Origin: an uncultured Bacilli bacterium
GTDB taxonomy: Bacteria > Bacillota_I > Bacilli_A > RF39 > UBA660
DNA: 30,021 bases
Direction of reading: 5' to 3'
Assembly: GCA_934101275.1 (NCBI GenBank)
Contig: CAKOQM010000013.1
Span: forward strand, 1 to 30,021
This document shows, in pieces, positions 25,207 through 30,021 of the stretch; position 1 is the stretch's first letter, and each line of letters begins with the position of its first letter. A program made the position numbers and the translations under genes. The notes under the pieces were generated by a model. The model saw only the letters and a program-made list of their open reading frames with translations, had not been told where the DNA came from and did not search any database.

Positions 25207-26460
25207 ATGCAAAAAATAAGAATCAATGGTGGGAATACATTAAGTGGAACAATACCTATATCCGGAGCTAAAAATAGCGCTGTTGCTTTAATACCGGCTT
25301 CTATTTTATGTGATGAACAAGCAAGTATTTTTAACATGCCTGAAATATCAGATCGTGATGACTTAATTTGCATTATTGAACTATTAAAGGGTAAAGTCAC
25401 TGTTTCTTCAGATAAAATGCTTATTGATGCGACAGCTATTCAGAATAAAGCGATTCCTGAAGAATTATCTTCTAAACTAAGAGCCAGTTATTATTTTATG
25501 GGGGCTTTACTGGGTAAATTTAAGCATGTAGAAATTTCTTTTCCTGGGGGATGTCAAATTGGTAATCGAAAAATTGACTTTCATTTAAAAGGCTTCTCTT
25601 TAATGGGGGCAACCATAACAGAAGATAAAGGTAAATACATTATTGATGCCGAAGAACTTACGGGAGCTAAAATTTATCTTGATTTTGCCAGTGTTGGAGC
25701 AACGATAAATATTATGCTTGCTGCGGTTAAGGCTAAAGGAACGACTATTATTAACAATGCCGCGAAAGAACCAGAAATTGTTAATGTCGCGACGTTTTTA
25801 AATAATATGGGAGCTAAAATAAAAGGTGCTGGAACAAGTAAAATAACCATTGAAGGTGTTAATTATTTACATAAAGCAATGATAGAAGTTATCCCTGATA
25901 GGATTGAAGCTGGGACATATATCATTATGGGGGCGCTTTTAGGTAAAAATTTAGTTATTTCTAATATTATTCCCGAACATCTTACTTCTCTTTTAGCCAA
26001 GTTAGAAGAAATTGGTGTTGATTTTACAATAAAAGAAAATACTATTTGTTTAAATAGAAATGAAAATTTAAAACCATTTAATATTACCACTCTTATTTAT
26101 CCTGGTTTTCCAACGGATCTTGCTCAACCGATGAGTGTTTTAATGACCCAATGTAAAGGTCTTAGTATTTTAGAAGAAACAATTTATTCCAATCGTATGG
26201 GCCAAGTACCTTGTTTAAATAAAATGGGCGCTGATATAACGATTTCAAATCAAACCGCTTATATAAAGGGGCCTACTCCTTTATATGGAAATGATGTGGT
26301 AGCCAGTGATTTAAGAGCGGGAGCCTCTTTAGTCATTGCAGGTTTAATTGCCAGTGGTCAAACCAAAATCGCGAACATCGAACATATTTTAAGAGGTTAT
26401 GAACATATCGTTTCTAAACTTTCCAATGTCGGTGCTGAAATAAGTCTTATCGAAGAATAA
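25207..26460 (+). CDS. murA: UDP-N-acetylglucosamine 1-carboxyvinyltransferase
   Basis: MurA transfers enolpyruvate from PEP to UDP-GlcNAc, the first committed step of peptidoglycan synthesis and the fosfomycin target. The substrate-binding Lys22-Asn23 (SGAKNSAVAL) and the active-site Cys116 in PGGCQIGNRKIDFHLKG are present. A cysteine, not the aspartate of naturally resistant enzymes, suggests a fosfomycin-sensitive type. The length of 417 residues is standard. In B. subtilis murAA also neighbours spoIID and spoIIQ. A run of seven T follows the stop, without a convincing hairpin. Confidence 0.96.
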   Translation: MQKIRINGGNTLSGTIPISGAKNSAVALIPASILCDEQASIFNMPEISDRDDLICIIELLKGKVTVSSDKMLIDATAIQNKAIPEELSSKLRASYYFMGALLGKFKHVEISFPGGCQIGNRKIDFHLKGFSLMGATITEDKGKYIIDAEELTGAKIYLDFASVGATINIMLAAVKAKGTTIINNAAKEPEIVNVATFLNNMGAKIKGAGTSKITIEGVNYLHKAMIEVIPDRIEAGTYIIMGALLGKNLVISNIIPEHLTSLLAKLEEIGVDFTIKENTICLNRNENLKPFNITTLIYPGFPTDLAQPMSVLMTQCKGLSILEETIYSNRMGQVPCLNKMGADITISNQTAYIKGPTPLYGNDVVASDLRAGASLVIAGLIASGQTKIANIEHILRGYEHIVSKLSNVGAEISLIEE

Positions 26461-26500
26461 TTTTTTTGCCTATTTTATAAACTTTAATAGGTGATTTAAC

Positions 26501-27169
26501 GTGAAAAAAGTTATCCTATTTACCATTTTTTTAGGGACGCTCCTTTCTTTAATTATTTACCGTTTCTTTTATCATGAAACTGTCCAAATTGTTACTCTTG
26601 GTGATGGCCTTGCCACCGGTGAAACTTATTATGATGTCACGGGCTATAGTTTTAATGATTATTTAAGAGATTATTTAGAAGAAACGACAAAAATAGATGA
26701 GTATATAACGGAATTTGCCAATAAAAAAGAAACATCTGAGACATTAAAAATAAAACTTGCCAATAACTATACTTTAGAAAGTACCGATACAAAGATTCAA
26801 CAGGCTTTATCAAAGTCATCCTTGATTACTATAGCTTTAGGAACTTATGAACTTAGCCATAGTAAAGTAACCCAAAAAGAAATGGATAATTATCTTATTA
26901 ATATGGAAAAAATTATTAATCTTTTACGCGTATATAATCAAAAGAAAATCATTTTATTAAGTTTATATCCTACAAGTGATTTAACCAAAGAAGATGTTTC
27001 AAAAATAAATAATTATTTACAAAATCTTGCCCAAGAAAAAAGAATTGACTTTGTTGATATAACATCTATTACAGAAAATAAAGATTATTTTTTTAATTCC
27101 AGCCATCCTTATCCTAATTATAAAGGTCATCGTTATCTAAAAAATCTTATTGTGAAAATGTGTTTTTAA
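26501..27169 (+). CDS. SGNH-fold protein with degenerate catalytic residues
   Basis: This 222-residue protein has an N-terminal membrane anchor or signal (VILFTIFLGTLLSLIIY) and an outside SGNH/GDSL-type domain. Block I reads TLGDGLATGE, where the catalytic serine of GDS is Gly36. The block III GxND becomes GTYE (114-117). Block V reads NSSHPYP, keeping His202 but with Asn199 where the aspartate should be. So the fold is recognisable, but hydrolase activity is doubtful. The GTG start has AGGTGA six bases upstream. That binding site sits in one arm of a small hairpin (CCTATT/AATAGG, 26469-26491). Function unknown; the partner genes suggest the cell envelope. Confidence 0.75.
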   Translation: MKKVILFTIFLGTLLSLIIYRFFYHETVQIVTLGDGLATGETYYDVTGYSFNDYLRDYLEETTKIDEYITEFANKKETSETLKIKLANNYTLESTDTKIQQALSKSSLITIALGTYELSHSKVTQKEMDNYLINMEKIINLLRVYNQKKIILLSLYPTSDLTKEDVSKINNYLQNLAQEKRIDFVDITSITENKDYFFNSSHPYPNYKGHRYLKNLIVKMCF

Positions 27170-27213
27170 ACTTAATTTTACACGTTCAAACGTTAATTTT
27201 CCAAAATCTTCCC

Positions 27214-27241
27214 TTGCAAGTGGCAAAATATATGTTATAAT
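27214..27241 (+). promoter_or_regulatory. Promoter of rpmE
   Basis: TTGCAA (27214-27219), 16 bp spacer, TATAAT (27236-27241) with the TG of an extended -10. Transcription would start near 27248, at the first base of the leader hairpins. Confidence 0.8.
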
Positions 27242-27247
27242 ACTTTA

Positions 27248-27280
27248 GACATATATATCTATGTCATGAATTTGACATGG
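27248..27280 (+). promoter_or_regulatory. rpmE leader with alternative hairpins
   Basis: The leader has GACAT, ATGTC and TGACAT elements that can pair in two exclusive ways: GACATA with TATGTC (27248-27265), or CTATGTCA with TGACATGG (27259-27280, one G-U pair). The second ends two bases before the AAAGGAG ribosome binding site. This fits a ribosomal-protein leader that could be autoregulated by L31; the mechanism is an inference. Confidence 0.5.
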
Positions 27281-27297
27281 CGAAAGGAGTGTATCTT

Positions 27298-27513
27298 ATG
27301 AGAAATATTCATCCAGAAATGAAAGAAGTTACAGTAAAATGTGCTTGTGGAGCAACTTTTAAAACAATGTCTACAAAAGATAATATTGAAGTTGAAGTTT
27401 GCTCTGAATGTCATCCTTTTTATACAGGTAAACAAGGAAAAGCAAGCAAGGCTGGAAATATTGAAAAGTTCAACCGTAAATATAATTTGAACAAAGATGA
27501 AAAAGCTGCATAA
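27298..27513 (+). CDS. rpmE: Large ribosomal subunit protein bL31, zinc-binding type
   Basis: This 71-residue protein begins MRNIHPEMKEVTVKCACG and has four cysteines (15, 17, 35, 38) in the C+ zinc-ribbon form, followed by HPFYTGKQ, the L31 signature. An in-frame ATG at 27277 lies inside the leader hairpin, while AAAGGAG spaced eight bases before 27298 sets the start. A C+ L31 usually has a zinc-independent counterpart used under zinc limitation; none is in this window. The stop codon is in the terminator loop. Confidence 0.95.
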   Translation: MRNIHPEMKEVTVKCACGATFKTMSTKDNIEVEVCSECHPFYTGKQGKASKAGNIEKFNRKYNLNKDEKAA

Positions 27514-27527
27514 GCAGTTTTTTTTTT
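27501..27527 (+). terminator. Intrinsic terminator of rpmE
   Basis: AAAAGCTGC/GCAGTTTTT (one G-T pair) closes the loop ATAA, which holds the rpmE TAA stop, and runs into ten T. Confidence 0.85.
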
Positions 27528-27540
27528 ACCTAAAATCCCT

Positions 27541-27546
27541 TATAAT
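27541..27546 (+). promoter_or_regulatory. -10 element upstream of rpiB
   Basis: A perfect TATAAT lies 19 bp before the rpiB start. The -35 region would fall in the T tract of the rpmE terminator and is poor, so this is tentative. Confidence 0.4.
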
Positions 27547-27565
27547 GAAAATGGAGATGATAACA

Positions 27566-28018
27566 TTGAAAATTTTTATTGGGGCAGACCACCGTGGTCA
27601 AGCACTTGCCCATGAAATTTATGAGGAATTAAAAAAAGAAAACAAGGAAGTTTATTATTCACGAGTATTAGAAACAAAGGATGATGATTACCCAGATTTT
27701 GCCTTTGATGTGGCTCATCATGTGATTGAAGATAAAGATAACTTAGGTATTTTACTATGTGGAAATGGTATCGGTATCGGTATAGCTGCCAATAAAGTTA
27801 AAGGTATAAGATGTGCAAGAGTGACTAATGAAGATGATGCCTATAAAGCCAAAATTCACAATGGAGCCAACATGATTTCTTTTGGTGGAATTTCTTTAAA
27901 AGAAGCTATGATAATTGTTCATACTTTTTTAGACACTCCTTTTGCTAGTGAAGAAAGACATTTAAAAAGAATCAAAAAAATCATAAACTATGAAAATGGA
28001 GAATATAATGAATTATAA
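27566..28018 (+). CDS. rpiB: Ribose-5-phosphate isomerase B
   Basis: RpiB interconverts ribose 5-phosphate and ribulose 5-phosphate in the pentose phosphate pathway. The start MKIFIGADHRG and the active-site cysteine in LLCGNGIGIGIAANK (Cys65) are typical; the usual CGTG reads CGNG. ATG codons upstream (27545, 27551, 27557) are in frame. However, the family N-terminus and GGAG at 27553-27556 point to the TTG at 27566, giving 150 residues. Close relatives act on other sugar phosphates (allose, galactose), but the lone gene beside rpmE favours RpiB, as in the B. subtilis ywlF neighbourhood. Confidence 0.9.
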   Translation: MKIFIGADHRGQALAHEIYEELKKENKEVYYSRVLETKDDDYPDFAFDVAHHVIEDKDNLGILLCGNGIGIGIAANKVKGIRCARVTNEDDAYKAKIHNGANMISFGGISLKEAMIIVHTFLDTPFASEERHLKRIKKIINYENGEYNEL

Positions 28019-28187
28019 AATATATGGCTATGTCTTTTTTACGATGCTAAGTGCTTTTGCTTTATCAGGTGTTAATTTTAATAAATTTTTAAAACAAGAC
28101 CATTATTTTGAAGCACGTATTTTAGCCATGATTTTGAGTATAGTTTTAGGTTACATTTTAACAAACTTTATTTGGGAATTTTTTTAA
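28008..28187 (+). CDS. DUF1146 (YwzB-like) small membrane protein
   Basis: This 59-residue protein has two hydrophobic segments (about 5-20 and 38-55) separated by a short loop FNKFLKQDHYFEARI. Size, topology and position before spoIID fit the DUF1146/YwzB family of unknown function. In-frame ATGs lie upstream at 27990 and 27996, but GGAGA five bases ahead selects 28008. It overlaps the end of rpiB by 11 bp. Confidence 0.75.
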   Translation: MNYKIYGYVFFTMLSAFALSGVNFNKFLKQDHYFEARILAMILSIVLGYILTNFIWEFF

Positions 28188-28194
28188 GGAGCCT

Positions 28195-29130
28195 ATGAAA
28201 AATAAAATTTTACTTTTAATTGTTATTTTATTATTTGGTGGGGTTATTTTTATACCTCAGAAAAAAGAATTAGAGGAAAATAAAGAAATAAAAGAAGAAG
28301 TAAAAGAAGATAATAAGGCAATATTTGTTAATCTTTTAAATGAGGAAACAAATACGATTACAAAAGAAAATTTAGAAGAATATGTTGTGGGGGTAGTTTC
28401 AGCTGAAATGCCCTCTGTTTTTAATATGGAAGCTTTAAAAGCTCAGGCCGTTGCCGCAAGGACATATGCTTTATATAAAAAACAAACAAGAAATCTTTCC
28501 TATGATTTAATTATTGGCACAAAAGATCAAGCATATAAAAATAATGAAACCCTTCTAAATCTTTGGCAAACGAATTTTTTTGCCAATTATTTAAAAATAC
28601 GTGAGGCTGTCGAAAGTACTAAGGGTGAAGTGTTAACTTATCAAGGGGAAGTTATCAATGCCTTTTATTTTTCTATGAGTAATGGTTATACAGAAAAATC
28701 AGAACTCGTTTTTTCACAATCTCTTCCTTATTTAAATAGCGTATCTTCTTCTTGGGATAATGAAGTCTTGCCAAACTTTACTTATACTGTAACGTTAAGT
28801 AAACAAGATTTTTGTCAAAAACTTGATATTACTTGTGACGTTATCTCGGTAGATGCCATAAAAAGAAGTGATACCCATCGTGTATTAGAAATTACTATCA
28901 ACAATAAATCATTTAAAGGAACCGTTTTTCGTTCTTTGCTAAATCTTCGTTCTACTGATTTAGAACTTGCTTTAAAGGAAGATGAAATCCAAATTACAAC
29001 AAAAGGTTATGGTCATGGTGTTGGTATGAGTCAATATGGTGCGAATGGCATGGCCAGTGAAGGCTATACTTATGAGGACATTTTAAAGTATTATTATCAA
29101 AAGACAGAAATAAAAAATATTTATGCATAA
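28195..29130 (+). CDS. spoIID: Stage II sporulation protein D
   Basis: SpoIID is a lytic transglycosylase that works with SpoIIM and SpoIIP in peptidoglycan degradation during engulfment. The 311-residue protein has one N-terminal membrane anchor and a lysine/glutamate-rich linker. The SpoIID domain shows VVGVVSAEMPSVFNMEALKA, QAVAARTYAL and the C-terminal GYGHGVGMSQYGANGMASEG. The Glu in SAEMP is the catalytic acid in the family. AAGGAG sits directly upstream of the ATG. In B. subtilis it likewise lies between murAA and spoIIQ. Confidence 0.94.
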   Translation: MKNKILLLIVILLFGGVIFIPQKKELEENKEIKEEVKEDNKAIFVNLLNEETNTITKENLEEYVVGVVSAEMPSVFNMEALKAQAVAARTYALYKKQTRNLSYDLIIGTKDQAYKNNETLLNLWQTNFFANYLKIREAVESTKGEVLTYQGEVINAFYFSMSNGYTEKSELVFSQSLPYLNSVSSSWDNEVLPNFTYTVTLSKQDFCQKLDITCDVISVDAIKRSDTHRVLEITINNKSFKGTVFRSLLNLRSTDLELALKEDEIQITTKGYGHGVGMSQYGANGMASEGYTYEDILKYYYQKTEIKNIYA

Positions 29131-29153
29131 TTTCAAAAAAATTTTCCACACTA
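29125..29153 (+). promoter_or_regulatory. Possible forespore (sigma-F/G) promoter of spoIIQ-like gene
   Basis: GCATA (29125-29129) and CACACTA (29147-29153) are separated by 17 bp. They resemble the GYATA and CATnnTA boxes read by sigma-F and sigma-G. B. subtilis spoIIQ is sigma-F dependent. The site overlaps the spoIID stop. Confidence 0.4.
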
Positions 29154-29171
29154 TTTTTAGGAGGAAAAAAG

Positions 29172-29825
29172 ATGAAGAAAAGAAAATTACGTAAATATGT
29201 TTTGCCCACTTGTTATTTGTTTATATTAGCTATCATGGTCGCGAGTGTCACTTTTTTAACCAAAAATTTATTGAGTAAAAACATTCAAAATGATGATCAT
29301 TATAATTATTCTATGAGTGTTTTTGATGAAAAGGAAGAACCCAGTAACGAAAATACGTCAAATGAAGAAGAAGTTATTAAACCTTTAAAACCATTTACTA
29401 ATGAAAATGTTACTTTATCGACTTCTTTTTATCAGACTAATGAAAATGCTGAAAATCAACAAAAGTCTTTGATTTATTACGAAAATACGTATATGCCCAA
29501 TACCGGTGTCTTATATGAGTCTGATGAAGACTTTGATGTCATCGCTGTTTTAGATGGTACCGTAAAGGATATTAAAATCGATGAAATACTAGGAACCTAT
29601 TTAACTCTTTCACATAATGATAAATTAGAAACTGTTTATTATTCATTAAAAGACGTTAAAGTAAATATTGGTGACAACGTCAAAAAAGGTGATATCATAG
29701 CCACTTCTGGAACAACAAAATTACAAACAGCTAAAAAACAAACTTTATTATTTGAAGTTTATTACAATGGTAATTTAATGAACCCTTTAGAATTTTACGA
29801 AAAAAATATTAATGAATTAAAGTAA
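29172..29825 (+). CDS. spoIIQ: SpoIIQ-like M23-fold protein, degenerate
   Basis: This 217-residue protein has one N-terminal membrane anchor (about 10-32), an acidic linker, and a C-terminal LytM/M23 fold (FDVIAVLDGTVKDI, LTLSHNDKLETVYYSL, VNIGDNVKKGDIIATSG, LLFEVYYNGNLMNPLEFY). The zinc ligands of active M23 peptidases are missing: the first histidine is replaced in TGVLYES, and HxHFE reads TLLFE. So it is probably structural, like Bacillus SpoIIQ, which pairs with SpoIIIAH in the engulfment zipper. The AGGAGG site and position after spoIID support this. A general M23-like protein is the alternative. Confidence 0.82.
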   Translation: MKKRKLRKYVLPTCYLFILAIMVASVTFLTKNLLSKNIQNDDHYNYSMSVFDEKEEPSNENTSNEEEVIKPLKPFTNENVTLSTSFYQTNENAENQQKSLIYYENTYMPNTGVLYESDEDFDVIAVLDGTVKDIKIDEILGTYLTLSHNDKLETVYYSLKDVKVNIGDNVKKGDIIATSGTTKLQTAKKQTLLFEVYYNGNLMNPLEFYEKNINELK

Positions 29826-29842
29826 ATAACTTCTCTTTTAGT

Positions 29843-29882
29843 CCTTAACCTTTTATACTATAACACAGGTTAAGGCTTTTTT
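29843..29882 (+). terminator. Intrinsic terminator of the spoIID-spoIIQ unit
   Basis: Perfect 8-bp stem CCTTAACC/GGTTAAGG with a 17-base loop and a following six-T tract. Here the stop codon lies 17 bases upstream of the stem, unlike other terminators in the window. Confidence 0.88.
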
Positions 29883-29921
29883 GTATCCCCAAAAAAAGAT
29901 GTTTTTTTAAAGAAAAAACTA

Positions 29922-29930
29922 TGGTATAAT
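29922..29930 (+). promoter_or_regulatory. Extended -10 promoter of the response regulator
   Basis: TGGTATAAT is a perfect extended -10, 32 bp before the ATG and after the spoIIQ terminator. Confidence 0.7.
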
Positions 29931-29962
29931 CGCTTTTAGTAAACTTATAGTGAGGTGATTAT

Positions 29963-30021
29963 ATGCGAATTGTTGTTATAGAAGATGATGAAAAAATCCA
30001 AAAACAGATTGATAAAATCAT
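29963..30021 (+). CDS. Response regulator, N-terminal fragment cut by window edge
   Basis: The visible 19 residues read MRIVVIEDDEKIQKQIDKI, the first strand of a receiver domain with the acidic pair that binds magnesium (Glu7-Asp8-Asp9). GAGGTGAT lies just upstream. The output domain is outside the window, so the subfamily cannot be named. A histidine kinase gene may follow. Confidence 0.8.
   Translation, partial: MRIVVIEDDEKIQKQIDKI

Noticed and set aside
27182..27193. ACGTT-CA-AACGT inverted repeat as an operator or terminator
   Set aside because: The two-base loop cannot form a hairpin, no T tract follows directly, and no regulator site of this form is known to me.

Overview
The window is a chromosomal replication-origin region of an AT-rich, low-GC Gram-positive bacterium, most likely an uncultured Bacilli lineage (Erysipelotrichia, RF39 or RFN20-like gut bacteria; this placement is an inference). 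The support is the B. subtilis-type gene order around dnaA, UAA/UAG/UGA all used as stops (standard code), AGGAGG-type ribosome binding sites, sporulation genes (spoIIR, spoIID, spoIIQ-like), and a ComK-family protein.

Left arm (1-9002, all genes on the minus strand, read away from the origin): an array of four perfect parS sites in 40-bp tandem repeats lies at the window edge just past gyrA. Moving toward the origin come gyrA, gyrB, recF, a short ComK-family gene in the place where yaaA usually sits, dnaN and dnaA. The origin is bipartite. DnaA-box clusters lie both between dnaA and dnaN, next to a pure A/T unwinding tract, and upstream of dnaA. The two clusters share an 84-bp direct repeat with about 92% identity.

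Right arm (9524-30021, almost all plus strand): rpmH, rnpA, yidC, khpB/jag, mnmE, mnmG, rsmG and a Noc-type ParB-family gene follow the classic order. A class A penicillin-binding protein is the only gene facing the replication fork. Next come a ywiB-like gene with argS and rpoE, then prfA, an inserted R-S-E type ADP-ribosyltransferase, prmC, spoIIR, mntP, murA, a degenerate SGNH protein, rpmE, rpiB, a DUF1146 gene, spoIID, a spoIIQ-like gene and the start of a response regulator.

Several things stand out. The ComK-like gene has a Spo0A-like box upstream. The ADP-ribosyltransferase overlaps prmC by four bases. The Noc-like protein has lost its N-terminal membrane helix but carries a similar motif in a long inserted linker. 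The origin module is duplicated. Six hairpins, most of them clear intrinsic terminators, carry the gene's own stop codon in their loop. No rRNA, tRNA, CRISPR array, insertion sequence or prophage was seen.
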